A DNA stretch of 64,000 bases from Siphonodentalium dalli (GCA_032622095.1 CP136061.1:24246991-24310990); one strand, 5' to 3'. Positions 25,019 through 38,257 are shown, numbered from the stretch's first letter. The notes: generated by a model from the letters alone, not told the origin. Translations and numbers: made by a program.

Positions 25019-25228
25019 AAAAATAAGTTCATGAAATACTTTTGAAATCAGCTAATAAACTGCAGTCTATTTCCGAATGATATAATTATATGAAGTCCCT
25101 ATAACTGAGTCATGTCTTCAACTGCATTTTATTTTACACATTTCGACAAAAAATTTGGTCGAAAATCGACTTTCATATTATTGCGATGTTTACCGGATAT
25201 CGCCGGGTGAAGACTACTGTATATGGTA

Positions 25229-25247
25229 CCCCCCCCCCCCCCCCCCC
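25229..25247 (+). repeat. Poly-C tract
   Basis: 19 consecutive C. The homologous site in copy B (about 61866) has only five, so the run expanded or contracted after duplication. Confidence 0.95.
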
Positions 25248-27113
25248 GTACATACAACTGAGATGGCACCAAACATTTAGTAAAATTAATAACCTCCGTT
25301 AGTCAAAATTAGGGCCGAACATCGATTTTTTTCTGGTTTCGTGGTTTAGATCTAATTTTGGTCGGTCGATGTCTGCAAGCAACGACAATTCAACTGAGAT
25401 GTCACCAATAAGTTAGAAAAAGATTTTGTTCACACATTTGAAAAAAATTCACGGGTCGAAAAGCAGTCGTTCTTGTTTCTACGATATTGATATTGGAAAA
25501 CATTACCGGAAGATGACCCGCGAGTATAAGAATGCTCATATGTCATCAACTAGTTGCCAGAACAAATCAATTCAGCCATTTCAAAAGAAAAAATGTGTCT
25601 AGAAACGACTAACGACTATTTATATTTCACCCGAGTGCAGACTATAATGGTACCAAAACATTGGAAAAATGTTTCAGCTATTTAGTCAAATAAATGGATC
25701 GAAACTCTACTTTTCCTATTTCCTATATTCAGAGAAGTTTTATCTCTTTAAGATTCTAAACACAATGAACCAATTGCTGACGGAATATAGAATTGTTATT
25801 TGATTTTCATTGATTTAATTGTTATTTGATTTATATTGATTTCCATTTATTTCCATTGATTCAATTGTAAGATTTCTTTTATAATTTGATCAAATAATTT
25901 CAACGAAGAAGCGTTCTGTTCTTGCACGGACACAACATACCTTTCCAGCAGATTTCTTTTCAGATTACATCAATTGTTGGTTTCCCATCGACATGTTCGA
26001 CGTTCCATGATGTTCACAATAACGTATAACGTAGTCTCAAGTTGAAATAAAATTGGCGGATTTTGAAAAATACATAAACAGAAACGAACAAAGTATTTTC
26101 TGATAAACGACAACGGCAGAGTAATAGTATATCGGAATTTGACGAGCATATATTACCAAGTATATTCCGAAAACGTTGTTACCCGATTTGTGCATAAACT
26201 GTAGTATATTCCAATCACCCATTGCGTCGAGATTGTTTGTTCTTATATGTTTCAAACATCCGCCATGTTTATTACAACTTGAACCCACGTGATTTGTGAT
26301 CGCGATGGAGTCAAGTTGACAGGTTGAACCCCATTACGCGCTGATAGCTACATAGTGCACTGATAACTGACACAATTGTTCACGTTGTATTTTTTAAATA
26401 TAATTCAATGATTATTCACAAAAAGGAAACAACAATAGGCTGCACAACAGCACTTATAATTTTCACAACAAATATATAGATAGAAATTGTTCTGAGAGTT
26501 TAATTTTCAAACCAGTGTTTACTGTCAAATGTGTTGTTTTAGACAAAACAACTATACATATTAGTCTACTGTTGGACCTGAATTCTCATATTTGGGAACT
26601 GTCAGGTTGGACATTTCTGATAGTTGTCGAATTCTTGAGGTACGAGTGGGTGGTGGGTGGTGCATAGAACTTCCCAGAACTTCGCGGGTAGCACTACATA
26701 AGATATGGCATTATAAATAAATTCGCGCAACAAAACATAACTCGCTGTCGCGCGGATGAAGTCAGCTTGCAAAGTGGCCCAAACAGTTTTCCATATGGTT
26801 ACGATGAAGTAGCGACTATATACATATTGTAGTCGCCAGTCCTGCATATATTTTGAATTAATTGTGTCAAAGGATTCACAGATACTCAGCCCTATTATCT
26901 AATAAATTTCAAAATCTCATAGCAACCAGTCAACTTTGACACCGGAGTTTCAGCATCATTATTCTGTAATTTATGTATATCCTACATGTAATATCAGTGA
27001 TTGTGTTAATATTGAATGATACGTTCTTTGTTATATCGGTCGAGGAATTGTCTACAGTTTAATATAATATTAATTTCAGGATATATTACATGCCCACCAT
27101 CCGATATATTGGT

Positions 27114-27933
27114 CCAGGCACATTAGACATGAAAGTGGAAAAGTAAGGAACTTAATGGGGGAAAGCTGATTTTTGTTATATTATTTTGGCCATAACATCG
27201 CGGACGCGTCACGAAAAGTCCCCTAAAATCCGAGTTGAGCTTTCTGACTTAAACATTTTTTTCCATGTAATTTTTTTTTATTTTTCACAATCACGGACAT
27301 AATTGGATGCTCAACAAATTTTCAGCAGCCACGTATACAAAAGGCACTCCATATTGTTGAATACACAATTGTCGAACCAAAGACATCCTTTCAAAAGGAA
27401 CTTCGAAAGAATTTCGCAGAGAAGGATATCAAATGAAACAATGAGTAAGTGGTCAAAACTTATAAAAAAAATATAACCCTACCCCAAACTGGTTGTCAAC
27501 GACCTCGTCATGTTTTGCTCTTCTATTTTGTCTAATCTAGTCAACTGAATTACGCATTCATTCTTCCTCGCAAAATTCGAGCGCGTTGTCGCTCTTATTG
27601 GACTAACTGTTCGATTTGGCACAAAATTTTATTTGCATTCTATTTTGGCCATTTTGGGACATACATTCTGATTATATGGTTCACGACTGAGCATTGTTTG
27701 TATACATTTCAACGTATTATGAATTTGGCATTAATTGATCTACAAATGACTGCATTCGCATATGACCTGATGGAAATGCTTCAGAATTTGAACCATTCTT
27801 AAAAATCAAGATATCTCAAAAAGCTCAACTCGGATTTATGGGACTTTTGTCATGTTGTTCATAAACATGTTCTCATTAGTCGCTAAGAAATAAATTTTCC
27901 CGATTTCCCCCTAGTGAAACCTAATGTGCCAAG
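27114..27933. mobile_element. Possible ~820-bp TIR element
   Basis: GGCACATTAGACATGAAAGT at the left and the inverse of GGCACATTAGGTTTCACTAG at the right. An inner inverted pair, AATCCGAGTTGAGCTTT at about 27228 and AAAGCTCAACTCGGATT at about 27818, extends this. No coding capacity; family unknown. Confidence 0.5.
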
Positions 27934-28009
27934 ATAACATCGCAGTCCCTTTGCACAAGGCACTGACAAAACATTAATCATAACAATAAAAATACCTGTA
28001 CATATTATA

Positions 28010-28255
28010 TTATTTATTAATATCACTAAATGCTTACTATTTTCTGATATCAATAGTTCGATTTTGTGATATCAAAAATGAATTTATGATTTCACAAATT
28101 GGAATTAGTGATATCTTAAGATCATGATACTCAACATATTTAATGATATAATATATTCGATTTTGTGATTTCACATATTCATTTATTATATTCATTATAT
28201 CCATTTAGTGTTGTCATAAAATGAATTATTGATATCACTAAATATGTACTAAATA
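28010..28255. repeat. Cluster of TGATATCA-type palindromes
   Basis: GATATCACTAAAT, TTGTGATATCA, TAGTGATATCTT and similar motifs recur in both orientations over 240 bp of AT-rich sequence. Confidence 0.5.
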
Positions 28256-28477
28256 GAAGAACGGCGTCCCATACCCTGGTTTCAATGTTTTGTCTAATTT
28301 TGTGTCAGGGACCTGTGCTCCGAAATTAGAACACGGGCCTCTCATGGCTCAGTCGATAAAGTGGATATATAGGGCATCGTGGCTAAAATTCATGAGCCGT
28401 CAAACGATAGAAAAGCTTGATCAAAGCCCAAAAATCGCCGATGACACATAATCATGGGGGGGATACGGATTCACATA

Positions 28478-28600
28478 TACCTAGGCCTCAGTCCTAGTTT
28501 ATATTCGTGTATCTGGGCCCCAGTCCTAGTTTATATTCGTGTATCTGGGCCTCGGTCCCAGTTTATATTCGTGTATCTAGGCCTGTCTTAGTTTATAACA
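28478..28600 (+). repeat. 32-bp tandem repeat, about 3.7 units
   Basis: TCCTAGTTTATATTCGTGTA recurs at 28492, 28524 and 28556 (TCCCAG variant), with a diverged last unit. Confidence 0.85.
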
Positions 28601-29021
28601 TTAGCTAACAGAGAAAAAATAACATAACCAACATCAGTAACAATCGGCGGTAGGGTAATTTATTTACAATATGCACGTAACAAATTATTATTATAATATT
28701 AAAACCCAGAATCGTAATCGATGGACGGTTTGTGTTGGCCTATAATGCGCTACGAAATTTACCTACTGAGTCACGGCTCCCTGATAGGTATGTGAAGATT
28801 TTGTTTCCACAAGTCCTCGATCGATGTTGAGATTCATTTGTTGTCAATAAATGTTGTATATCTATAAATAAGTGTTCGTTATTTCCTTGATATAAAACCT
28901 AACAAAATTAAGTCCCCCCACCGACATGTTCGAGTTGATGATACGACTTGGATATGTTTATTCTCGACCATGATTCTACTAGTGACATCCATCTCGAAGA
29001 TCATATATATATGACTTTATG

Positions 29022-29445
29022 ATATCAATATATATCCGACGATTGCTGTCGGGAAAGAAAGCGTAGTGCCCAGATCGTTCCGGGTGCGACATATATATAC
29101 GGTTATCTACGGCTCATTCGGTTAATAATATCAATATATATCCGACGATAGCTGTCGGGAAAGAAAGCGTAGTGCCCAGATCGTTCCGGGTGCGACATAT
29201 ATATACGGTTATCTACGGCTCATTCGGTTAATAATATCAATATATATCCGACGATAGCTGTCGGGAAAGAAAGCGTAGTGCCCAGATCGTTCCGGGTGCG
29301 ACATATATATACGGTTATCTACGGCTCATTCGGTTAATGATATCAATATATATCCGGCGATAGCTGTCGGGAAAGAAGGCGGCGTGATCAGATCGTTCAG
29401 TGTGCGACTTCAGGGGTAGCTACGGCATATATATGCGGTTATTCT
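29022..29445 (+). repeat. 106-bp tandem repeat, three near-identical units plus a diverged one
   Basis: Units start at 29022, 29128, 29234 and 29340 (ATATCAATATATATCCGACG). The first three differ by only one or a few bases. The fourth is diverged and passes into a looser series (29400-29770) of GTGTGACTC...TTCAAGAG...GGGTGGCTA blocks. Confidence 0.9.
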
Positions 29446-30376
29446 ATGTGACTCTCATTCTTGAGTTGGGATAGTTCATATCTCTGCGGTATTGTGTGTG
29501 ACTCCTTTTCAAGAGGTGGGGTGGCTACGAGAACCTCGGTTGACCGCGACGCGATCTTTCATTGTGTGACTCTGATTTCAAGAGTTTGTGGTAGCTAAGA
29601 CATAATTATACGGCTATTCTGTTTTACTCTCGTTCTCTGGAGTTTGGTTAGCTTAGATTTGTGCGACTCTTGATCAAGAGGTGGGGTGGGTCGTTGAAAC
29701 ATCTTCGATTAGGTGTGACGGGATCGTCCATTGTGAGACTTTTATTCCAAATGTGGGAAAGCTAAGGAGTCTGTAATTAGCTTCAACGGATTCGCTGAGT
29801 TGTAAGTCACATATGCATATATGCATCAAAATTATTTGTGTGGGGTTATTTTGACCAACTTTGCAATCCTTTCCCAAACATCCGAAAACTCGTCTGTCAT
29901 AACTCAGTAAATTTGTATTTACTGATGTATCATTCAATGGTCAGGTGCACGCTTTGCAAAAAATTCCTGATATTTCAAAATGGATTTTCTCATCATTCTG
30001 TCTGGAATTTCTATTTGAAATTTGGTACAAGCGATAATTATGACACAATTTAATTTAAGAACCATAAATATGATGGAAATTATAACCCCATTTAACGTTG
30101 ATGGCATGAATATGTCAATTTTCGCTATTCCGGTCCCAAAAACTTCTATAAGATAGAACGTGTTCAATAGTGCCGTACATATATCCATGCTAACATATCC
30201 GAAGATCATGAAAAGAGACTTAATTTTGTTTGATTGAATAAATTACATAATTAATTTCATTTAGAAAGTCAACCAGCCATAAATAAGGTTCTATATTTGA
30301 GAATTTATGTCATGTTAGATGAACAATACAACTTAGGGCTGAAATGAGTTTTAGGTCATAGTCAAATCCTCATATA

Positions 30377-31121
30377 GGGAGTCTATAATACTATGACCTA
30401 TATCCTCCATAAGGTTTGATATATGTAGCGATGCGTTTTTAAGGTGGTAATTTGGGAGTCTATATTACTATGACTTATCTCCCCCGTAAGGTATGATATA
30501 TGTAGTGGTGCGTTTTTAAGGTGGTAATTTGGGAGTCTATAATACTATGACTTATCTCCTCCGTAAGGTATGATATATGTAGCGATGCGTTTTAAGGTGG
30601 TAATTTGGGAGTCTATAATACTATGACTTATATCCCCGTAAGGTATGATATATGTAGCGATGCGTTTTAAGGTGGTAATTTGGGAGTCTATAATACTATG
30701 ACTTATATCCCCGTAAGGTATGATATATGTAGCGATGCGTTTTTAATGTGGTAATTTGGGAGTCTATAATACTATGACTTATCTCCTCCGTAAGGTATGA
30801 TATATGTAGCAATGCGTTTTTAATGTGGTAATTTGGGAGTCTATAATACTATGACTTATCTCCCCCGTAAGGTATGATATATGTAGTGGTGCGTTTTTAA
30901 TGTGGTGATTTGGGAGTCTATAATACTATGACCTATCTCCCCCAATAAGGTTTGGTATATGTAGCGATGCGTTTTTAAGGTGGTGATTTGGGATTCTATA
31001 ATACTATGACTTATATCCCCGTAAGGTATGATATATGTAGCTATGCGTTTTTATGGTGGTGATTTGGGAGTCTATAATACTATGACTTATCTCCCCCGTA
31101 AGGTATGATATATGTAGCGAA
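30377..31121 (+). repeat. 77-bp tandem array, about 9.7 units
   Basis: GGGAGTCTATAATACTATGA recurs at 30377, 30454, 30531, 30607, 30682, 30758, 30835, 30912, 30990 and 31066. Units vary by one or two bases in length. No coding potential. Confidence 0.92.
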
Positions 31122-31129
31122 GAGATCAT

Positions 31130-33200
31130 TGTTCCTTTACAGTATAATAAGAATTGGACTATATGTGTATGGTTTATTATCACGGAGAGTGTTGAACGGA
31201 AATGTGACTAGTATTAATTTATACCACAAGATGATTTTGGAAACCATGTTTTTGGAAAAGGTAGAACCTACATAATTTGAAAATCCATGGTTCCATTTTT
31301 ACGAAGCCACCAGACGGCCATCTTGGATATTTGTAAATGGCCGCCGAAGAATAATATTAACCTGGTTTTCCATTGTTGGGAAACATCCTATAGACATATA
31401 TACCACTGATTTTTCTGTGGACTTTTAACATTTTCACCAAACAAGTTGCTCAACAATGTTGAAAAGAGATTTCAAAATGCTGGTTTTGTCCCAAATTGCG
31501 CCAGCCAAGCTTCACAATACTCAGCGGGATAGCTTAAATTCATAGCCCATATTAGTAGTCGACTGGATTAACACAATATCGAGACTGGCCGGAATAAAGC
31601 ATGAAACCTGGAACATATGTTCTTTGATCAAAGTGCTATCCTTTTTGGTGAGGGTTCCCGGACAACCTGAAACTGGTAAGCCGTAAATCTGACTTCCATG
31701 GCAACGGAATATAGAACATTGGAGAAAAAATACCTGTTTTTTTGTGAAATTAATTTGTATTGTTTGATATTAGTTTGTATGTTGGTAGCGCAAGTGGTTT
31801 CCACATCATAATCTAAACCACAAGAGACGGTGTTATCAAGGTCACTCAATACGGTCAATGTCATTTGATGAAAGTGTATTTGTGACAGTTAATTATACAA
31901 TCACATGCAGCCCAGAAATTCACATATTTCGCAAATAACCACCAACCGCGGGATGGAAGTATAATAGCATGTTTCTTACCATGCAAGTATTAAGGGTCTT
32001 CTAGATTTATTCCGTTTTCCAATTTTAATTTATCAATGTCATATCCGGGACCTGAAACTTCATAATGTTTAGTCCTGCTGCCTATTAAGAGCAGTATATG
32101 ATCAGCAAGGTTAAACGTGAACATATTTGGAGGTATTAACATGCATTTATACTTTATAGATATCAGCGAATCGTGAATCAATTTAATTCCTTGTTATTGA
32201 ATAATAAATATGGTAATACCAAATCGAATAATGTACTGGCAATAACCTCAAAATGTGTACAATATGTGGATTACCGTTGTTTAAAATAATTGGAATTTAG
32301 TTTTGTGTGGCACCACCATGCAATTATAGCATTGCAACTTGGAGAACAAGCGTTCAGTGTTAAATATCTAATATAATCTAAATTAACAATTTGCTTCCTG
32401 TCTATTTTGTTTAGAATATATAGATATTCAAATTTTCAGGTGTGTTCTGAATCACGATATATTCTCTCTTTAGTTTGGACACTATTCTGACCAGGTTATG
32501 ACAGTCTATTGCAGAATACATGTATCATTATATACCGACCGAGCCACTTATGACCCCGATATATCCACTGAATAATTGGTTGGCATGAATCGGTATAGTT
32601 TGAATCGATAAACTTATGATTTCAAAGAGCTAATGGAATTGGACGCCGGGGAATTATTGAGCTGCCATATGATTCCATCAAATAAAATGAACAGTTACAT
32701 TGATTTTGTAAAAGAAACTGGAAATAGGAAAAATGTCTTATCATCGAGCTTCAACGCGAACTTCTGTTTTGTGAGATGTGTAAATTCGAGCACATCCGAG
32801 TCCGAAACTTATCACATGGAGTCCGGTCGCTCCCCTCGAATAGACTTCTGTAGTACTCTTGATCTATTTAGTCGCGAAACTCCCGTCTTCAGTTGAATCA
32901 ATTGTGGCCGCAAAAGTATCAGGAATAGGTCATGAGCGTGATAACCGCTGGCGCGAGAGATGTGGGCAGAGAACCATCGTCAGAGATTGTTCGAATAATA
33001 AAACACCATTGATTCTGTCCAATTGGTACTCATCACATGACAGTGATGATTTACGATACTCGTTCAACATACACTGAAATACCAATGTAAAACACAAACA
33101 CAACCACTTTATAGCGAGTTTCTTTTCTGTAAGCAAAAGACTCGAGCACATCCGATTGAGAACTCTATCTCATAAGCTCCGGAATAAAGAAGTTGAGGGT
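31130..33200. other. Gene-poor stretch
   Basis: No recognisable exon. Two related blocks, 32785-32900 and 33140-33206 continued at 34803-34850, share GAGCACATCCGA and CTATTTAGTCG. They look like a small tandem duplication whose second copy was split by the Harbinger-like element. Confidence 0.35.
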
Positions 33201-33209
33201 CGCTGCTTA

Positions 33210-34799
33210 GGCCCGTTCCAAACGACGGATTTTTGTCGACTCGAATCTAATTGTATTAAATCCGTCGGTGATGCGTCTGCGGTCGATTTTGTTACAGACG
33301 GACGCATCTTTGTCGCGTCGAATCTAATACATCGGTCGATTTATTTAAAGGTGGATTCCCGGTTACCGTCAAAATTTGGTCACGCGTAGATATAGAGGCC
33401 TATATATACCGGTATATGTTATACATATATAATACTAAAATACAGTATAAATTATGTATATATATATATATATGCGCGAATATATGTGCTCATTTATATG
33501 ATGATGTATATAGTACATGCAGGTATATAATATACTATAATAGGCGCTACAAATAAATGTTATATCGTGCAACCAATTGCCATCTATATTATGTGTATAC
33601 CATGCATGTAAATACCGGTATACAAGAATTATTATAAATCAGATACTGCCACCCCTACCACTTATAATAAGGATTACCGGAATATAGTAATTATTATAAA
33701 TCATAGGCTACCACCCTATATCCTTTCTAATAAGGAATACCGGTATATATGAATTATTATAATTCATAGGCTGCTATCCACACCGCTCATAATAAGTAAT
33801 ACCGGTTTATATGAATTATTATAAAGCTGACGCTACCACTCTGCCCCTTATAATAAGGAATACCGGAATATATTAATTATTATAAATCATAGGCTACCAC
33901 CCTATATTCTTTATAATAAGGAATACCGTTATCTATGAATATTATAAATCATAGGCTACTATCCCCAACCCTGGTAATAAGTAATACCGATATATATAAA
34001 GTATTATAAATCATAGGCTACCACTCTGCCCCTTATAATAAGTAATACCGGAATATATGAATTATTATAAATAAGAGGTTACCACCCATATACCCCTCAT
34101 AACAAGTAATGCCGGTATATATGAATTATTATTAATCAGTGGTACCACCCCTACCCCTTATAATAAGTAATACCGGTATATATTAATTATTATACATCAG
34201 AGACTACCACCCCTATCCCTTACAATAAGGAATATCGGTCAATATGAATTATTATAAATCAGTTGCTACAACCCATATCCCTTATACCGGTATATATGAA
34301 TTATTTTAAATCATTGATAATATATCCATTATAAGATGTGAGTCAGTGACATGCCATGTTCGTTGAGAAATCAAACTTCCATAATAATTAAAATTTTCAC
34401 AATGTTACCTGAGCAATTCTTTTAGATATATCTTTCTTTATAACAAAGAGAGCGTGCGACAAATGACGTCATGTGGGTATTTCCGCAGATAAGGGGAACT
34501 CCCTCATTATTATACCATTATCATATCATTATCATAGCATTTGCATTCGTTATTCGGAAACTTTCGGCTCTTCTCGTCACATGTATTAGATTCCTGTCGA
34601 CAAAAATCCGTCGTTTGAAACCAAGACGGATTTCAGACGCATCACCGACGAAGATTCGTCTGAATTGGACGGAGATTCGTCTGTGGTGCGTCTGACACGG
34701 ATCTAATTGTTTCAAACGTCGCATTTTAGACGCATTTAATACAATTGTGGGTCTGGTATTAGATTCGAGTCGACAAAAATCCGTCGTTTGTAACGGGCC
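33210..34799. mobile_element. PIF/Harbinger-like nonautonomous element, 1.59 kb
   Basis: Flanked by TTA on both sides (33207-33209 and 34800-34802). TIR GGCCCGTTCCAAACGACGGA (33210) has its inverse at the right end (GGCCCGTTACAAACGACGGA read inward), and similarity extends to about 43 bp through a GTCGAC site. TWA target duplications and GGCC-type TIRs fit PIF/Harbinger. Subterminal GACGCATC/GATGCGTC blocks repeat inside both ends. The core is an AT-rich satellite; no transposase. Confidence 0.65.
33605..34320 (+). repeat. ~63-bp AT-rich tandem array, about 11 units, inside the Harbinger-like element
   Basis: Units contain TACCGGTATATATGAATTAT, ATAAATCATAGGCTACCAC and CCCCTTATAATAAG. Starts recur about every 59-65 bp from 33612 to 34288. 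Preceded by a (TA)n stretch near 33455-33472. Confidence 0.88.
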
Positions 34800-34917
34800 T
34801 TACTCTATTTAGTCGATAAACACCCGTCCTCAGTGGAATCAATCGAAGCCTTAAATGTCTTGAGAACATGTCACAAGATAATGTTTGGAATATGAAAACC
34901 ACTAACCGTACTGAATA

Positions 34918-35400
34918 CAGTACCAGTCAAAAGAAGTAGTATATTAAGCGCGCTATTTTCGAGCCAATATCCCAAGTGGAAACGCTTATAAGTGCACCGC
35001 TTGCGATATTATTGCAATATTTTGCGCGTTTAATATTGCGCTCGAAATTGTGGCATTAAAGCAAATTATTGCTTCTTCTATATTGTTTGGCATAAATAGA
35101 TACCGTGTTTTAGATTTGTAAATAATTATAGTTGTAAATGATATATGTATGCTATATATACACAATATGCACAACATTTATCTAATATACATATAACACC
35201 ATCTGGCCTGTGTGAATTTTTCCGCGCTAAATAATGCGACAATGCGCACTTGATATCGCAATATTCTCCGCTTAATATCGGAGTAATAAGCACTACAGAA
35301 TTGTGGTATTGCGCTATAATCACGCCTTTTTCTAAATTAAGCAAGCTGAATATCGCAATAAAGGCGCGCCACAATATACCACTTCTTCTGACTGGTACTG
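34918..35400. mobile_element. Tc1/mariner-like MITE, 483 bp
   Basis: TIR CAGTACCAGTCAAAAGAAGT at the left and the inverse of CAGTACCAGTCAGAAGAAGT at the right, flanked by TA on both sides (34916-34917 and 35401-35402). The interior is rich in GCGCG/AATATTGC-type inverted fragments. Open frames inside are fortuitous. Confidence 0.75.
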
Positions 35401-35510
35401 TACCATGTCGTGTTCTTGAGAACGACAATGGCACCATGCATTATGTTTCACGGTGGATTATTCCCCTTATACTGTTGATATGTAATTCGGCGATATATTA
35501 GTTGTGATGA

Positions 35511-35562
35511 AATGGCGTTAATAATAATACTAATAATAGTAATAATAACAACAATAAAACAG
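35511..35562 (+). repeat. (TAA)n microsatellite
   Basis: Imperfect TAATAATAA repeat just right of the Tc1/mariner-like MITE. A similar tract is at 15295-15347. Confidence 0.8.
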
Positions 35563-35669
35563 TTTGTAACCACGGATCCACGATATGTGCTATCGGGCTT
35601 CACACAAAATAATATATAGCATACTACATGTTACCACGGAAACAGAATACATAGTGACGAATTGGCATC

Positions 35670-35960
35670 TGTGGTGGAATTATTGACATTGTGTGTGACT
35701 TTTGAACAAATGCCACGTTAAAGCCGCTTTAAATTTATCAATAGGTTGCGGAGCTTTAATGTAGTCTGGCAATAATTTCCAGAGCCTGGGACCGGTCACG
35801 GAAAATGCGCGGTCACCGCATGTTACTTGATTGCCAAGAGTATGTACATGTATTAACAAGTTCGACTTTGCAGACTTAAGTAGTCTGTGTGGTTGATAAC
35901 GTACAACCATATCGGATAGGTAAGATGGTGCCAACCCTTTAAACACTCGCAAATGATTAA
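35670..35960 (-). mobile_element. CR1/L2-type LINE ORF2 C-terminal fragment
   Basis: A 90-codon minus-strand frame (35680-35952) has the classic non-LTR C-terminal signature: VFKGLAPSYLSDMV, then GDRAFSVTGPRLWKLLPD and DKFKAALTWHLF. The 5' side meets stops at once, so this is a 5'-truncated dead copy. Confidence 0.8.
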
Positions 35961-36504
35961 AATTGTATTAAAAGTCCGTTAATCTGAAGTTCCCAGAGCG
36001 CCTACATAATAAGACAATGAACTGTGAACTGTGCGCAAATTAGCTTCAGTTCTAGACGTGTAACTCGTCGTCTCTCACATAATTCTTGGAACAGAAAACA
36101 TCCTATCTGAAACGCAAAATGACCATACCTGGTTTAGGGCACCTTGTGTGGCTGGGACTCAGATCTGATAAAGATATTCAATTGTCAAAATGAGCAGATC
36201 TATGCAACTCGCCGAAAGTTTTAAAAGCATCTTCAAAGAACTGAGCGCAGCGATTACTCTGACAATTGATTGACCTATCTTTGTTGGTATTTCATGTGTA
36301 TTTAGCGGTGAGGGCTTTGAAACAACAATACATTTCAAACTAATCTAACGTTTAAGCTGAATTTGATGAATGAAATTGATGGACGCACTGACTCAGTGTG
36401 AGTGTTCATGCTTCAATTTGTGAATAAATTTCACTTATTATCAAAATGGCTCTGTATCCATCGGGATGGCACATTTAGATGTCTCTCAACTCATAATATG
36501 TTTG

Positions 36505-36610
36505 ACTTTTGCCGATGTCAGGGTTCGAACCCGCGACAACCTCGTCTAGCTCAGACTGCGATGTTGATATCCGCGACCTCTCCACCTCGGCTATGGAGAA
36601 CTAATTGAAA
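36505..36610 (-). mobile_element. tRNA-derived SINE-like head
   Basis: On the minus strand an A-box-like TAGCCGAGGTGGAGAGG (about 36577-36593) is followed, about 50 bases on, by a B-box GGGTTCGAACCC (36521-36532). The T-arm pairing and acceptor stem are imperfect, so I read it as a SINE or tRNA pseudogene. Confidence 0.45.
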
Positions 36611-38250
36611 ACAGTCTATATATAACAAACCATTTGAACAGCTCAATATTGGTATGTCGGATTTATTATTGAGGCACTAGCTCACTATGCGTGTCCATTG
36701 ATCCAATGTAATATAGCCTGAATTAGACCTATATGCAGTACTGTATTATATTTTAGGACATTTCAACGACAATAAACTGAAAACTAAACTACGCACATGT
36801 GTGTATTTAAAAATAAATACAAGCAGTTGTGCTTAAGCAGAAAGACGTGCATCATTGTGTTTGACTTGCGCTGCAGTGACCGATAAATAAATCCTTCAGA
36901 TGGATCTGTTTATGATAGTTGTACCCTTAAATATACCTAACAACAAACTTGTATATAATTATCAATACGTATTTTTACTACTATGCTGTGATCCAATATG
37001 TTGTTTTCATCGTGGAGTTGTGGCCATTTTAAAAGACATTTCGTGGCCGCGATTGATTATTTTCTGTCCGTGTCACCCTAGTGCTCCCATATTATAATTC
37101 CATACATACATGTGTAACTGCGTAATTCATGTGCCGCAACATAGCGTATAATGACTTATTTCGATAACTGGTGTAATAAACACAACCATGATGGACGCCA
37201 TCTTGGATATCAAAGTTTCCCCAAATCGGAATTTAGCGGATTTTGGATATGTTGTTCTCAATATTTTCCACACAAAATGAGACCAAAACCAGCTGTATTA
37301 TGGCCTTTATTATGGGTGTATACTGCCACTGTCTGTCAGTGTGATCTGATAGTGTCAATGGAGCTATGAAGATATATCGCAGAATAACTCGTTAATGGTT
37401 TTACGCGATGCGAGTAATTTTAGGTAATTGTAGTAGACCGAAGAGTAATGTCCTGTTCGAACAATATAACACAAACGGTGACATCCAATGTTTTTTTCTG
37501 GGGACATTTTTCAAGATTAGTAATATAACCAAGACATCAGGTATCATATGCAGAAGACGTAATTTAATTTCGGTAAATATACAACAAACTAACCCTACAG
37601 GGGATATGATGGGATATGTATCATTTGATTTTGTAACATCGGATGCACATACCTTATAATAGTGTTGTATATGCGCATATCAACTTTTAATTGGTTACTG
37701 TATTAGAATTTCCATTTAGCAGTCTGGAATTTGACTACCCAGGAAAACCTATAGCATACTCTCATCACACACTGACCTAGACACTCCATTGCATGTACAT
37801 GTATAATGTAGACAATTGCCTACAAGCCAGTATTTAATAAAAAATCTTCAAATTTACCTGTACCAACCACTTTTGTCTATTAAAACAGCGTCTGAAACAG
37901 GTTAAACTGTCATCTGAACTGAAAGAGACAATTTCCCAGTCATATGAGTGATATCAGTAGAATCTTACGCGGTTTTAGACCAAATATATAAAAAAATGCA
38001 GGATTTGGGGTGGTAGTTATCCGAAAATGCCAGATGCAAAAAAAAAGGCATACCCCCCACCCCCAATCCGGAGAACAGCAAGGTATGAATCCTGAATGCC
38101 GGCTAACAGAAGGGTCTTAATCGAAAATGCCGGCTAATAGCGGGCTATGAATCATGGTCGCCTATAAATTGCCACTAAATGCCACGTACAAAGATTCAAT
38201 AATATATATTGCTGTTCTAAGCACATAATTATATATCAGAATAGAAACAA
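36610..38250. other. Gene-poor stretch
   Basis: No recognisable exon. A small open frame at 37408-37659 is unassigned. Confidence 0.35.
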
Positions 38251-38257
38251 CATCATT

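Larger units (their letters stand above)
2328..26890 (+). repeat. Segmental duplication copy A
   Basis: Colinear with copy B (42845-64000). Clear matching blocks by eye: 2328-4330 with 42845-44560; 5455-5795 with 44570-44900; 8975-9280 with 48765-49030; 9330-10970 with 52680-54370; 12262-12760 with 54380-55410; 13655-13860 with 55406-55580; 18120-18500 with 59480-60150; 20550-20880 with 60210-60520; 23740-26890 with 60560-64000. The left boundary is sharp at about 2328/42845. The right end is undefined because copy B runs out of the window. Confidence 0.85.

Noticed and set aside
28335-28430. tRNA-like start (TGGCTCAGTCGATAAAG)
   Set aside because: Only an A-box resemblance; no B-box or cloverleaf found downstream.
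32633-32896. 87-codon plus-strand open frame near the Harbinger-like element
   Set aside because: No splice context or family resemblance, and part of it is repeated at 34803-34850 as noncoding flank.
35126-35437. 103-codon minus-strand open frame
   Set aside because: Overlaps the right half of the Tc1/mariner-like MITE and has no recognisable domain.
36505-36610. Functional tRNA gene on the minus strand
   Set aside because: A-box and B-box are recognisable but the acceptor and T-stem do not pair properly; a SINE head or pseudogene is more likely.
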